A stretch of DNA of 64,000 bases from Nocardioides sp. Root682 (GCF_001427795.1 NZ_LMHJ01000003.1:209288-273287), one strand, 5' to 3'. Counted from the stretch's first letter, positions 6,994 to 15,705 are shown. Numbers and translations: made by a program. The notes: generated from the sequence alone by a model not told the origin.

Positions 6994-9525
6994 ATGTCGG
7001 TACGAAGAACACTCATAATCTTCGGAGCAATGGTGGTCGCCTGTATAGGGCTTGCCGTGATCTCCGCCCCCGCTCAGGCAACGACACCGCCGGCCGATCC
7101 AGGCGTTCGAGTCGCCCCGCAGGACCAGATGGCGGTCGGCACGAACCACACCTGCGCCATCGATGCCGGTGACGTCCGCTGTTGGGGCCGAGGCGACCAC
7201 GGGCAACTCGGCTACGGCAACACCGACAACATCGGGGACAACGAACATCCCTCGGATGCAGGGACCGTCGACATCGGCGGCAAGGCAATAGCCGTGACTG
7301 CCGGATCCAATCACACCTGCGCACTGCGCGCGGACGGACGGGTGCTGTGCTGGGGTGCCAGCGCCGGTGGCCAGTTGGGCTACGGCAACACCCAGACCAT
7401 TGGAGACGACGAGACCCCAGCCGCGGCCGGACCAGTCAACATCGGCCGTGAGGTCATCGCGATCAGTGCGGGCGAGCAGCACACCTGCGCCCTGATGAAC
7501 AATGGCCAGATCCGCTGCTGGGGAGTCGCGAACCAAGGTCGCCTCGGCTATGCCAACAACAACATCATCGGTGACAACGAAGTACCGTCCAGCGTGCCTT
7601 CCGTGCAGGTCGGCGGGCTGGTCATTGCCGTCGCTGCCGGTGGAACACACACCTGCGCCGTGCTCTCGACGGGAAAGGTCCGCTGCTGGGGCCGCGCGCA
7701 GGACGGCGAGCTCGGCACTGCGAACCTCAACTTCGGTTGGCCAGCCAGCAGCGTGATCGGTGACAACGAGCATCCCTCCTCCGCGCCGACCGTGAAGCTC
7801 CCCGGGGGGGAGCAGGCTGTGGCCATCACCGCGGGTCAGGCACACACGTGCGCCATCCTGGACACCGGTGGACTCACCTGCTGGGGACGGGGTTCGGACC
7901 TTCAGTTGGGATACGGCAACGCGCAGAACATCGGTGACGACGAGCACCCGGGTCTGGTTGGGCTGGGCCGCCCTGCCATCGCCGTGACAGCCGGCTACCG
8001 GCACACGTGCGCCGTCCTGGCGAACGGCGAAACACGCTGCTGGGGCAGCGGCGCCAACGGTCGTCTTGGCCTGGCCAACACCAACGACGTACACAGCGCC
8101 ACCTCGGTCCCCCCGGTCTCACTGGGCAAGGAGGTCGTCGCCGTCAGTGCAGGCACCTTCCACACCTGTGCCCGGCTCGCCGACGGGAACATTCGCTGCT
8201 GGGGCCTGGGGTCCGGTGGTCTGCTCGGCTCCGGGAACACGGGCAGCATCGGGGACGACGAGCACCCCTCCGCTGTGCCCCCAGTGCAGCTCGGTGTCTC
8301 GCCCTACCCGGTCACGGTCACGAGCGGTGAATCGCACAGTTGTGCCCTGATCAGCAATGGCGACGTGAAGTGCTGGGGCTTCGGCGGCGGCGGCCGACTG
8401 GGTTATGCCAACACCACCACCATCGGGGACAACGAGGCACCGGCGACGGCTGGCGCCGTCTCGCTCGGTGGAGAAGCCAAGTCGATCACGGCTGGCGCCC
8501 GACACACCTGCGCGGTGTTGGCCAATGGCGACGTCCGATGCTGGGGCGTCGGTGTCCAGGGGCGCCTCGGCCTTGCCGCCACCGACAACATCGGCGACGA
8601 CGAGCACCCCTCATCGGTGCCGCCGGTCGACGTCGGTCAACGCGCCGTCGCTGTGACGGCGGGTGACGAGCACACGTGCGCCCTGATTGCCACGGGTGGT
8701 GTCCGGTGTTGGGGCAACGGCGCGATGGGTCGTCTCGGCTACGCCAACGTGGGCTGGGTCGAGCGAACCGTCGGTGATGACGAGCACCCCAGGACGGCTG
8801 GGGACGTCGACATCAGCGCAGACGGACTCACCGAGCAGGCGAAGGCGATCACAGCCGGACCGTCACACACCTGTGCGATCCTGGGCAACGGACGGGTGCG
8901 CTGCTGGGGCAATGGGGCCAACGGACGGCTCGGCTACGGCAACACCCAGAACGTCGGTGACGACGCCCATGAACACCCCGGCACGAAGTTGACACTGCGG
9001 CTGGGTGATGGGCGGCAGACCGTGCGGATCGTCGCTGGAGCGATGCACACCTGCGCTCGACTCGACGACGGCAATGTCCGTTGCTGGGGGAACGGGGCCA
9101 ACGGTCGGCTCGGGTACGGAAACACGTCCAGTATCGGTGACAACGAGCACCCCGAGGCCGCTGGCCCGGTCCAGTTGGGCGCCTCTCGTTACGGGAGCGT
9201 CCTGTCGGCTGGCCAGCACAGTTGCGCCGTGATGGATGACGGTGACGTTCGCTGCTTCGGGCAGAGCAACGTCGGGCAGTTGGGTTATGGAAATACCGCC
9301 AACGTCGGTGGCAACCAGCATCCCTCTGCAGTGGGTCCAGTCGATTTCGGTGGACGCACGATCGTGGCCATCGATTCCGGCCTGACGCACTCGTGCGCCG
9401 TCCTGGACGATGCCACGGTGCGCTGCTGGGGGGCTGGAGAGACCGGCCGCCTCGGCTACGGCAACACCGCCAACATCGGTGACGACGAAACGCCAGCCAG
9501 CGTCGGAGGGGTTCCGCTCTTCTGA
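6994..9525 (+). CDS. Secreted RCC1-repeat protein with 14 blades
   Basis: An 843-residue protein. ATG 6994 is preferred over the adjacent ATG 6991 because GGAGG (6983-6987) is then 6 bp away. Signal peptide 1-~28 ends APAQA/T. The rest is fourteen RCC1-type repeats of ~55 residues, each with an HTCAxL strand, G-x-V-RCWG and GRLGYGNT-x-x-IGDDEHP. Fourteen repeats fit two seven-bladed propellers. Each blade carries two cysteines (HTC and RCW), suggesting many disulfides in an exported protein. No Big_9 or Ig-like tail, unlike 1-777 and 59958. RCC1 folds bind proteins or ligands; no guanine-exchange role is implied. Confidence 0.88.
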   Translation: MSVRRTLIIFGAMVVACIGLAVISAPAQATTPPADPGVRVAPQDQMAVGTNHTCAIDAGDVRCWGRGDHGQLGYGNTDNIGDNEHPSDAGTVDIGGKAIAVTAGSNHTCALRADGRVLCWGASAGGQLGYGNTQTIGDDETPAAAGPVNIGREVIAISAGEQHTCALMNNGQIRCWGVANQGRLGYANNNIIGDNEVPSSVPSVQVGGLVIAVAAGGTHTCAVLSTGKVRCWGRAQDGELGTANLNFGWPASSVIGDNEHPSSAPTVKLPGGEQAVAITAGQAHTCAILDTGGLTCWGRGSDLQLGYGNAQNIGDDEHPGLVGLGRPAIAVTAGYRHTCAVLANGETRCWGSGANGRLGLANTNDVHSATSVPPVSLGKEVVAVSAGTFHTCARLADGNIRCWGLGSGGLLGSGNTGSIGDDEHPSAVPPVQLGVSPYPVTVTSGESHSCALISNGDVKCWGFGGGGRLGYANTTTIGDNEAPATAGAVSLGGEAKSITAGARHTCAVLANGDVRCWGVGVQGRLGLAATDNIGDDEHPSSVPPVDVGQRAVAVTAGDEHTCALIATGGVRCWGNGAMGRLGYANVGWVERTVGDDEHPRTAGDVDISADGLTEQAKAITAGPSHTCAILGNGRVRCWGNGANGRLGYGNTQNVGDDAHEHPGTKLTLRLGDGRQTVRIVAGAMHTCARLDDGNVRCWGNGANGRLGYGNTSSIGDNEHPEAAGPVQLGASRYGSVLSAGQHSCAVMDDGDVRCFGQSNVGQLGYGNTANVGGNQHPSAVGPVDFGGRTIVAIDSGLTHSCAVLDDATVRCWGAGETGRLGYGNTANIGDDETPASVGGVPLF

Positions 9526-9539
9526 CCGTCCGCCCCAAG

Positions 9540-9578
9540 ACGACGGCGCGCCGAGACCTCCGAGTCCCGGCGCGTCGT
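9540..9578 (+). terminator. Imperfect hairpin after RCC1 gene
   Basis: Arms 9540-9553 and 9568-9578 (ACGACGGCGCGCCG against CGGCGCGTCGT) pair with a small bulge, 15 bases after the stop. Confidence 0.5.
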
Positions 9579-9657
9579 CCGTCATTCCGGGGCCGAACCC
9601 TGTTCCGGACCCAGCAACGATGAACCTTCTGTTCTCGGTGCCCGTATTGCAGATGGA

Positions 9658-9675
9658 GCCCGACAGATGTCGGGC
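9658..9675 (+). promoter_or_regulatory. Small perfect inverted repeat before membrane-protein gene
   Basis: GCCCGAC (9658-9664) and GTCGGGC (9669-9675) around a 4-base loop, 21 bp before GTG 9697. It could be an operator or a leader hairpin; no AACGG element is present here. Confidence 0.4.
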
Positions 9676-9696
9676 AACGAGGATCGGAGAGATGTA

Positions 9697-10074
9697 GTGA
9701 CAGCACGATTCCTGGCAGCAGCAGCTGCCCTGACGTCGGCCGCGGTTCACCTGTGGCTCTGGTTCGATGGCGTGCGTCACCAGGACGTCATCGGGCCCGC
9801 CTTCATGATGAACGCGATCGGGGGAGCGGTGATCGCCGTACTGCTCCTGACGTGGAAGCACTGGCTGCCCCTGCTCCTGGCCATCGGCTTCGGTGTGTCG
9901 ACACTGGGCGCGTTCATTGTCTCGACGACCGTCGGCCTGTTCGGGATCCACGCGTCCTGGGCGGGTTGGGACGAGTGGGTGAGCGCGGTCTCGGAGGTCA
10001 TCCTGATCGTCGTGGGCCTGTGGCTTGTGCGCGCCGAGGGTTGGCTGGCGTCGGTCAGAGCACCTCAGCACTGA
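9697..10074 (+). CDS. Small four-helix integral membrane protein, unknown function
   Basis: A 125-residue protein. GTG 9697 is chosen because GGAGA lies 6 bp upstream; ATG 9667 would add ten polar residues and lacks a ribosome site. Four hydrophobic segments at about 4-20, 31-48, 52-75 and 90-110 suggest a polytopic membrane protein. Short loops carry W and D residues (WLWFDGVRHQD, HASWAGWDEW). I do not recognise the family. It lacks the AACGG promoter of its neighbours and converges on the RTX gene at 10167-10994 with a shared terminator, so it is probably an unrelated single gene. Confidence 0.75.
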   Translation: MTARFLAAAAALTSAAVHLWLWFDGVRHQDVIGPAFMMNAIGGAVIAVLLLTWKHWLPLLLAIGFGVSTLGAFIVSTTVGLFGIHASWAGWDEWVSAVSEVILIVVGLWLVRAEGWLASVRAPQH

Positions 10075-10118
10075 CCCCAGCCCTGCTCGCTGCTTCCCAG
10101 CGAGGTGCGGGCAGACGC

Positions 10119-10152
10119 AGAGCCCGGCCCGTCGTACGACGGGCCGGGCTCT
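10119..10152. terminator. Perfect bidirectional terminator palindrome
   Basis: A 34-bp perfect palindrome (stem begins AGAGCCCGGCCCGTCG) between the convergent genes ending at 10074 (+) and 10167 (-). It serves both strands. Confidence 0.85.
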
Positions 10153-10166
10153 GGCTTGTCAGGTGA

Positions 10167-10994
10167 CTAGGAAAGGAACTTCTCGCACGTGACCTTGACC
10201 TCGATGCCGAAGCGGCAGGAGTCAGTTCCGTCGCCGCCGACGCCGTAGTCGTAGCCGTCGTGCCCGCGGAGGTGATCTCCACCGGCATTTCCATAAAGAC
10301 GGTCATTGCCGTCATCCCCGATGACGTCGTCGCGGCCGTTTCCGCCGGAGAGGAAGTCATCGCCGTCGCCTCCGTGAATGACGTCGTCCTCGTCGCCGCC
10401 CTGAACGAGGTCGTTTCCTCCGCCGCCCGTGATGTAGTCCGAGCTCCCACCCGCGTAGATGGTGTCAGCGCCACCGCCGCCGGCGATCCAGTCGCGTCCC
10501 GTGCTGGTGTGGATCTCGTCATTGCCAGCATCGCCGTACACGACGGTCCCGTACTTGTACGCGCCTGCCTGCACGAAGAGACGGTCGTCGCCGTTACCCA
10601 GGCGGATCGTGTCGTGGTCGTTGTGGAAGGTGCACACCAGGTCGTTTCCACCCAGCGCATCGACGGTGTATCCGTCGAGGAGATTCGTCTGCCCGACCAG
10701 GAGGATCACGTCATCGCCCTCGGTGCCCGTGACCTTGTACTCGTTCTCGTGGGTGCCGGTCGGCGTACGCGGTAGGCCCGGGGCCTGATAGATCGTCGGG
10801 ACCTGCCCCTGGCAGAGCGGGACGGAGCCGGTGAAGGCCTCCGTCGGGGCCAGGGATCCGGTACTGATCACCAGCAACGACGTCGTGCCGGCAACGGCAG
10901 CGAGCTTGCGCAGGAGTGGGGTGCCGGGTTTCTGGCGGGTCAGGCAGAGGGGGCTCGAGAAGTGCTCATCGGAACGCTTTCCTTCAGGGGTCAA
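10167..10994 (-). CDS. Secreted RTX-type calcium-binding protein, probable frameshift in leader
   Basis: The open frame gives 275 residues from TTG 10994: hydrophobic leader, LCQGQVPTIY, GTEGDDVIL, GGNDLVCTF, a long GGxGxD run and DSCRFGIEVKVTCE (four-cysteine family). The TTG lacks a ribosome site and lies only ~15 bp from the -10. A better start is ATG 10969 (minus), preceded by AAGGA and 48 bp from CCTAG, the spacing of the sister genes. That ATG is in another frame and reaches a stop after nine codons. One extra base in the G5 run at 10949-10953 would join it to the main frame as MSTSRAPLCLTRQKPG, a good signal peptide. So either a sequencing indel, a phase switch or a fresh mutation is present. 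Confidence 0.75.
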   Translation of the reverse strand: MTPEGKRSDEHFSSPLCLTRQKPGTPLLRKLAAVAGTTSLLVISTGSLAPTEAFTGSVPLCQGQVPTIYQAPGLPRTPTGTHENEYKVTGTEGDDVILLVGQTNLLDGYTVDALGGNDLVCTFHNDHDTIRLGNGDDRLFVQAGAYKYGTVVYGDAGNDEIHTSTGRDWIAGGGGADTIYAGGSSDYITGGGGNDLVQGGDEDDVIHGGDGDDFLSGGNGRDDVIGDDGNDRLYGNAGGDHLRGHDGYDYGVGGDGTDSCRFGIEVKVTCEKFLS

Positions 10995-11009
10995 GGGGCA
11001 GAGCCTCGG

Positions 11010-11042
11010 ACGCTAGGTGGTCGACGTTGGCGAAACCGTTGC
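11010..11042 (-). promoter_or_regulatory. AACGG direct-repeat promoter of RTX gene 10167-10994
   Basis: On the minus strand AACGG starts at 11040 and AACGT at 11028, then after 8 bp TAGCGT (11015-11010) within CCTAGCGT. It is divergent from the element at 11055. Confidence 0.75.
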
Positions 11043-11054
11043 CAGTCGCTTCTT

Positions 11055-11075
11055 GCAACGGTCCGCGCAACGGGG
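11055..11075 (+). promoter_or_regulatory. AACGG direct repeat upstream of lectin gene 11182
   Basis: AACGG at 11057 and 11069. CCTGTG follows, but at a shorter distance than the usual -10. The same arrangement is duplicated at 12304. Confidence 0.6.
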
Positions 11076-11181
11076 ACCTGTGAGGCTCGTGACGGAACCA
11101 CTGCGTTGCGAACGGCCGGCTGTGAACCACCGGCTGCGACCCCGGCGCGTCACTGAATGTCATTGCTTTGAGGAGTTCGAT

Positions 11182-12258
11182 GTGACCCAGCTTCTGCAGT
11201 ACGCCTGGCTTCGGCTCGCGGCGGTTGCGGCCATGTTGGTGTGCCTGCTGGCGGCCGCCAGCGGTCCCGTTCTTGCGGCCCCGACGCCGGTGCAGCAGAC
11301 GGAGGTCTCGCCGGACGATGACGGTGATGTGCCGGCCACTCCGGAGGCGCTCATGGACAAGGAGGCGCGCTGGGTCCAGTACGTCAATGGACTATCCGTT
11401 CAGCGACGAGCAGGGACCAGCACCAGTGGCAAGACGACCAGGTACTCCATCACTGCGTCGGCAACTCGACTCAACACGTTCTCGTACTACAAGGATTGGA
11501 ACTGCACGCGAACCTGGTGGACTCCCAATGCCTGCGGCAACTACGACGCGCGCGTCGGGGAGTTCTTCGCCAAAGCACTCCAGACTCATCATCGGGATCG
11601 TGCCCAGATCGTGGGAGCGCTCGGCATCGATCACCTTGACCGCAAGAACAAGATGAATGTCTACCAGGGCAAGCCGTTCTTCCTGGTCAACAACCTGTCG
11701 ACGCAGCAGAGAGCCACCGGTACGGAGCTCACGCACACGTGCCTCGACGTCACGGACCGACTCCGCGAGCTCGGCGAACTGCGCCTGAGCGGCTGCCAGT
11801 TCAATCGTGCCGCGCCCACTGCGCTCTCCCCCACCGATCAGGTGTGGAGGTTCAGGCCCGGGACCGGGCTGGTGGAGAACGTGCTGCTGGGGGGATGCCT
11901 CGACGTCGACGGTCCGGCGGGCTCGCAGTTCGACGGAAGCCCAGTCCGACTGGGGGAGTGCACGGACGCAGACGATCCCGAGAATGCCGACCGGCAGTGG
12001 GGCATCAATCCGCTCGGATACCTGGTCAACCTCGCCAGCGGGCGCTGCCTCGACATCGGCGCGGACGACGCGACCAAGACGGGCACAGTCCCGCCGCGGG
12101 TCACTCAGTGCCAGTACCAGTACAGTCCCCGGCCGGGCAGCCTCGGCTCGTCTCAGGGCGTCAACGAGGAAGACGGCAGCACCGACCAGTCCTGGAGCCT
12201 CTGGTACGTCGACGGCGGGATGGACCTGTTCTTGCCGGCGCCGGCGCCGCCCACCTGA
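11182..12258 (+). CDS. Short secreted ricin-type lectin
   Basis: A 358-residue protein. GTG 11182 is chosen since AGGAG lies 6 bp upstream and the paralogue at 12432 starts identically (VTQLLQYA). Signal peptide 1-~33 ends VLAA/P. Residues ~60-172 form the family module (EARWVQYV, WNCTRTWWTPNACGNY, EFFAKAL, KNKMNVYQGKPFFLVNN). Residues ~180-345 form a trefoil lectin with DQVWRF, DRQWGI and DQSWSL and the GCLDVDG / GRCLDIG strands. It stops just after the lectin, without the long helical N-region of 2514 or the Ig-like tail of 12432. Secreted glycan binding is inferred. Confidence 0.85.
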   Translation: MTQLLQYAWLRLAAVAAMLVCLLAAASGPVLAAPTPVQQTEVSPDDDGDVPATPEALMDKEARWVQYVNGLSVQRRAGTSTSGKTTRYSITASATRLNTFSYYKDWNCTRTWWTPNACGNYDARVGEFFAKALQTHHRDRAQIVGALGIDHLDRKNKMNVYQGKPFFLVNNLSTQQRATGTELTHTCLDVTDRLRELGELRLSGCQFNRAAPTALSPTDQVWRFRPGTGLVENVLLGGCLDVDGPAGSQFDGSPVRLGECTDADDPENADRQWGINPLGYLVNLASGRCLDIGADDATKTGTVPPRVTQCQYQYSPRPGSLGSSQGVNEEDGSTDQSWSLWYVDGGMDLFLPAPAPPT

Positions 12259-12260
12259 TT

Positions 12261-12290
12261 GAAGGTGGCGGACGTTGGCGAAACCGTTGC
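12261..12290 (-). promoter_or_regulatory. Orphan minus-strand copy of the AACGG promoter
   Basis: AACGG at 12288 and AACG at 12276 (minus) match 11040/11028, but the -10 has changed from CCTAG to CCTTC. The sequence downstream on this strand is the 3' end of the plus-strand lectin gene, so the copy drives nothing obvious. It is a by-product of the tandem duplication. Confidence 0.65.
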
Positions 12291-12303
12291 CAAACGTTTC
12301 CTC

Positions 12304-12324
12304 GCAACGGTCCGCGCAACGGTC
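12304..12324 (+). promoter_or_regulatory. AACGG direct repeat upstream of lectin gene 12432
   Basis: AACGG at 12306 and 12318, followed by CCTGTGAC as in the copy at 11055. 114 bp before the start codon. Confidence 0.6.
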
Positions 12325-12431
12325 ACCTGTGACGCTGGTGGGCGAACCACTGCGCTGCGATCGGTCGGCTGTCCACTGGACGGCTGCGAGTCCGGCGCAT
12401 CATCGAATGTCATTGCTTTGAGGAGTTCCAC

Positions 12432-14117
12432 GTGACCCAGCTTCTGCAGTACGCCTGTCTTCGACTCGCGGCGGTTGCGGCCATGTTGATGTGCCTGGTG
12501 GCGACCAGCAGCGGCCCGGTGTTGGCCGCTCCTGCGCCCGCACCGCAGACAGAGGTCTCGTCGGGCGATGACGACGACCTGCCGGCCACGCCCGAGGACC
12601 TCATCGCCATGGAGAAGCGGTGGGTCCAGTACGTCCACGATCTGAATCTCCAGCGCGTTGCCGATGACACGACGAGCGGCAAGAAGACGTACTACTCGAT
12701 CCTGGCCACGGCTACGAGGCTGGACGGCTTCGCCTACCAACAACTGTGGAACTGCACGCGCACCTGGTGGACGCCCAACGCCTGCGGCAACTACGTCGAG
12801 CGCACCAATGAGTTCTTCAGCAAGGCGCTGAACGCCCACCACCAGGTACGTGCCGAACTCGTGGGCGCGATCGGCGTCGAGCACCTCACCCTCAAGAACA
12901 GCATGAATGTCTACCGGGGCAAGCCGTTCTACTTCGTCAACAACCGGTCGACAAGGCTCAGCGACGAGTCGGACGCGGCGCACACCTGTCTGGACATCGC
13001 GGATCGCCTCGCTGGGACCGGACAGTTGCGGCTCAAGGGCTGCGAGCTCAATCGCGCTGCCGAGACCCCCACTGATCAGGTGTGGCGGTTCGTGCCCGGC
13101 ACCGGGCTCGTGCAGAACGTACTCCTGGGGGGATGTCTGGACGTCGACGGGCCTGCGGCGTCCCAGGTTGATGGCAGCGTCGTTCGGCTGGGGGAGTGCG
13201 CGGGTGGCGAGCTCCCCGAGCACGCTGACCGGCAGTGGGGTCTGAACCCGCTGGGGTATCTGGTCAACCTCGCCAGCGGACGGTGCCTCGACATCGGCGC
13301 GGACGATGCGTCCAAGGTGGGCGTCGTTCAGCCGCGAGTCACGGCTTGTCAGTACGGCTACATCCCGGCCGAAGGCAGCATTGCCTCGTCCCAGGGCGTC
13401 AACGAGGAAGACGGAACCACCGACCAGTCCTGGAGCCTTCGGTACGTCGACGGAGGAATGGATGGCTTCCTGCCTGCGCCGCCGCCTCCGGCAACGGGCG
13501 GCGGTTCCGAGGAACCGGTGGAGCCGGAACAGCCTGTGGAACCGGAGCAGCCGGTGGAACCGGACGCCGACCCGCCGGTGGTGAGCATCGGTGCTGTCGC
13601 TGTTGCCCAGCAGCCGGGCGCGACCACGGCCTTGGCGACCTTCTCCGTCAGCGCGAGCGCCGTACGGGTCGAGTGCCGTGTCGACCTTGGACAGTTCGAG
13701 CCGTGCGCGAGCCCGCATCAGACGGCGTCCCTGCCGACGGGCGGCCACACGTTCACGCTCCGCGCAATCGATGGAGCGGGGAAAGTCGCGGGGAAGCAGG
13801 CGAGGTTCACCATCGATGCCGACAGCCCCACGACGACGATTCTCTCGGGTCCCTCCGGCACGACCACCACGGTCGACGCCGTGACGTTCACGTTCAGCAG
13901 TCCCAAGGCGGGCGTCACCTTCGAGTGCCGCCTGGACACCCAGCGGTTCGCGCCGTGCAGTTCACCGTTCCGCCATGGCCCGCTGGCTGCGGGGACGCAC
14001 TCGTTCCAGGTCTGGGCCCGGGGCAGCAACGGCGTGGTGGATCCCGTCGGCGCGAGCCGCTCCTGGACGGTCCGCAAGTGCAGCCTGTTCTTCCCGGGCG
14101 GGCCCTGCCTCTTGTGA
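12432..14117 (+). CDS. Secreted ricin-type lectin with two Ig-like modules
   Basis: A 561-residue protein. GTG 12432 has AGGAG 6 bp upstream. Signal peptide 1-~33. The family module (61-172: EKRWVQYVHD, WNCTRTWWTPNACGNY, EFFSKAL, NSMNVYRGKPFYFVNN) and trefoil (180-345: DQVWRF, DRQWGL, DQSWSL) closely follow the protein at 11182, its tandem duplicate. It then adds a Pro/Glu linker (EPVEPEQPVEPEQPVEP) and two Ig-like modules at ~380-468 and ~470-555 with EC-x-VD and FAPCSSPF signatures. The shared tail RSWTVRKC also ends the proteins at 2514 and 31609. The next RTX gene starts 57 bp downstream without its own AACGG site, so the two are probably cotranscribed. Confidence 0.85.
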   Translation: MTQLLQYACLRLAAVAAMLMCLVATSSGPVLAAPAPAPQTEVSSGDDDDLPATPEDLIAMEKRWVQYVHDLNLQRVADDTTSGKKTYYSILATATRLDGFAYQQLWNCTRTWWTPNACGNYVERTNEFFSKALNAHHQVRAELVGAIGVEHLTLKNSMNVYRGKPFYFVNNRSTRLSDESDAAHTCLDIADRLAGTGQLRLKGCELNRAAETPTDQVWRFVPGTGLVQNVLLGGCLDVDGPAASQVDGSVVRLGECAGGELPEHADRQWGLNPLGYLVNLASGRCLDIGADDASKVGVVQPRVTACQYGYIPAEGSIASSQGVNEEDGTTDQSWSLRYVDGGMDGFLPAPPPPATGGGSEEPVEPEQPVEPEQPVEPDADPPVVSIGAVAVAQQPGATTALATFSVSASAVRVECRVDLGQFEPCASPHQTASLPTGGHTFTLRAIDGAGKVAGKQARFTIDADSPTTTILSGPSGTTTTVDAVTFTFSSPKAGVTFECRLDTQRFAPCSSPFRHGPLAAGTHSFQVWARGSNGVVDPVGASRSWTVRKCSLFFPGGPCLL

Positions 14118-14173
14118 TCCGGTGCACTCCTACCGACCCACGCGTCACCCCCACATCCTCGAAGGAAGAAACG

Positions 14174-14896
14174 ATGAACCGCCGAACTGACCGCCGTCCC
14201 ACTGCCTCCTGCCTGGCCGGGCCCGTACTGCGCTCGCGGTCCTTGATGGCGCTCGCTTGCGCTGTACCGATCCTGGCGCTCGCCTCGGCCTCGCCGACGA
14301 CGGCCCTCTCCATCGCCGGAGAGTCCGTGCCGTTCGACGCACCCTCGTGCCAAGGCCAGACCGCGACCATCTTCAGGGGCGCCAACCGTGCGGTGGACGA
14401 CACGTTCGTCATGGGCACTGAGGGACCCGATGTCATCGTCGTGGTCGGCCTCGAGAATACGATCCGCGGCAACGGTGGGGATGACCTCATCTGCACCTTC
14501 GGTCCCGACGGAGACATCGTCCATGGCGGCTCCGGCAATGACCGCATCTTCACCGCCACGGGACGGGACATCATCTACGGAGATGACGGGAACGACGAGA
14601 TCCATGCCGGCGGTGGCGGCGATGAGCTCCATGGCGGCTCGGGCGCCGACATCATCCATGGAGACGACGGCGGTGACGAGATCTACGGCGGCCCAGGCAA
14701 CGACCTCCTTCATGGGGACGGCGGAAGTGACTGGATCATCGGTGCTGACGGCGACGACACCATGTACGGCGGTGACGGAGGCGACCGCATCCGGGGTTTC
14801 GAGGGTCTGGACAGGGGAATCGGCGGTCCGGGCTATGACATCTGCCGTTTCGAAACAGAGTTCCGCACGAGCTGCGGAACCTATGTCGGCGCCTGA
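14174..14896 (+). CDS. Secreted RTX-type calcium-binding protein
   Basis: A 240-residue protein. ATG 14174 has GAAGGAAG just upstream; the longer open frame in this phase runs through the lectin gene and is not coding. Signal peptide 1-~46 (hydrophobic core LMALACAVPILALASA). Mature part: SCQGQTATIF, GTEGPDVIVV, GGDDLICTFG, about twelve GGxGxDxI nonapeptides and DICRFETEFRTSCG. Together with the genes at 15017 and 10167-10994 it forms a close subgroup sharing the (C)QGQ start and CRF...(S/T)C cap. Likely in an operon with the lectin at 12432, which would put glycan binding and Ca-binding proteins under one promoter. Confidence 0.87.
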   Translation: MNRRTDRRPTASCLAGPVLRSRSLMALACAVPILALASASPTTALSIAGESVPFDAPSCQGQTATIFRGANRAVDDTFVMGTEGPDVIVVVGLENTIRGNGGDDLICTFGPDGDIVHGGSGNDRIFTATGRDIIYGDDGNDEIHAGGGGDELHGGSGADIIHGDDGGDEIYGGPGNDLLHGDGGSDWIIGADGDDTMYGGDGGDRIRGFEGLDRGIGGPGYDICRFETEFRTSCGTYVGA

Positions 14897-15016
14897 GCGG
14901 CTGGCTCGGCACGCACGAGCGTCGTCCGCCATCAGACGTGCGTCGGTGGCGACAAGCGTGGGCTGCCCGGCTCGGGCGACCCAACGAAATCCAACAGTCA
15001 CCATGGAGCTCTCCTC

Positions 15017-15670
15017 ATGACCAACCACACTGCCCGCCTCAACTCACGTCGGCTCGGTGCGGAGGGGACGACTCCGAAGGCGTTCGCAGCGATCACCGCC
15101 GCAGCTGCCCTCGTGATGCTCACCTCGGCATCTCCGGCCTACGCTTTCTCAGCCGGCGTCGAGACCTCGGGTGATACTGCGACCTGTCAGGGCCAGGTTC
15201 CCACCATCTACGTGGGTCCCGAACAGCGAATCGTCTTCGCCACCGAGGGCGATGACGTCATTGTCGCCGTTGGTCATCTCCACACGATCCACAGCCTGGG
15301 CGGTGACGACCTGATCTGCACCTTCGGATCTCAGGGCGACACGATCGTCGGGGGCCCGGGCAACGACCGCATCTTCACGTGGGGCGGTGACGACGTCATC
15401 TATGGCGGCGACGGAGCCGACGAGGTGCACGGCGGTGGTGGGCACGATGTCATCCATGGCGACGACGGCAATGACGTTCTCTTCGGGGGCGCTGGCTCCG
15501 ACCTCATCATCGGCGATGGAGGAGACGACACCATGCATGGCGGCGACGGCGATGACCGCCTGCGCGGTCTCATCGGCAACAACGACAAGGGCGACGGGGG
15601 AGCAGGGGACGACCTGTGCCGGTTCGGCACCGAGCACCGCACCAGTTGCGGGACCTGGACCCGGGACTGA
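15017..15670 (+). CDS. Secreted RTX-type calcium-binding protein
   Basis: A 217-residue close paralogue of 14174. ATG 15017 has GGAG 8 bp upstream. Signal peptide to ~38 (SPAYA/FSAG). Mature part has TCQGQVPTIYVG, GDDVIVAVG, GGDDLICTFG, GGPGNDRIFTWGGDD and further nonapeptides, ending DLCRFGTEHRTSCG. No AACGG pair lies in the 120 bp before it, so it may be read through from 12432-14896. All four family cysteines are present. Function as for the other RTX members. Confidence 0.87.
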   Translation: MTNHTARLNSRRLGAEGTTPKAFAAITAAAALVMLTSASPAYAFSAGVETSGDTATCQGQVPTIYVGPEQRIVFATEGDDVIVAVGHLHTIHSLGGDDLICTFGSQGDTIVGGPGNDRIFTWGGDDVIYGGDGADEVHGGGGHDVIHGDDGNDVLFGGAGSDLIIGDGGDDTMHGGDGDDRLRGLIGNNDKGDGGAGDDLCRFGTEHRTSCGTWTRD

Positions 15671-15686
15671 GTCGATCCTCGGACGC

Positions 15687-15705
15687 GGAACCGTTCCGCC
15701 AACGG
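15687..15705 (+). promoter_or_regulatory. Direct repeat upstream of RTX gene 15764
   Basis: AACCG at 15689 and AACGG at 15701, 12-bp period; the first half-site deviates. No clear TANNNT follows. Confidence 0.5.

Larger units (their letters stand above)
11011..13480 (+). repeat. Tandem duplication of promoter region plus lectin gene
   Basis: Copy 1 (~11011-12258) and copy 2 (~12260-13480) align from the divergent promoter region through the lectin domain. Near-identical blocks include TTGGCGAAACCGTTGCC, CATTGCTTTGAGGAGTTC and the start GTGACCCAGCTTCTGCAGTA. Copy 2 then continues into Ig-like modules that copy 1 lacks. Confidence 0.8.

Noticed and set aside
7013..8094. Minus-strand frames through the RCC1 gene 6994
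   Set aside because: Periodic repeats keep all frames open; composition and lack of start signals mark them as shadows.
9658..9675. Inverted repeat as terminator of the RCC1 gene
   Set aside because: It lies 133 bp after the stop and immediately before the next gene; the hairpin at 9540-9578 is better placed.
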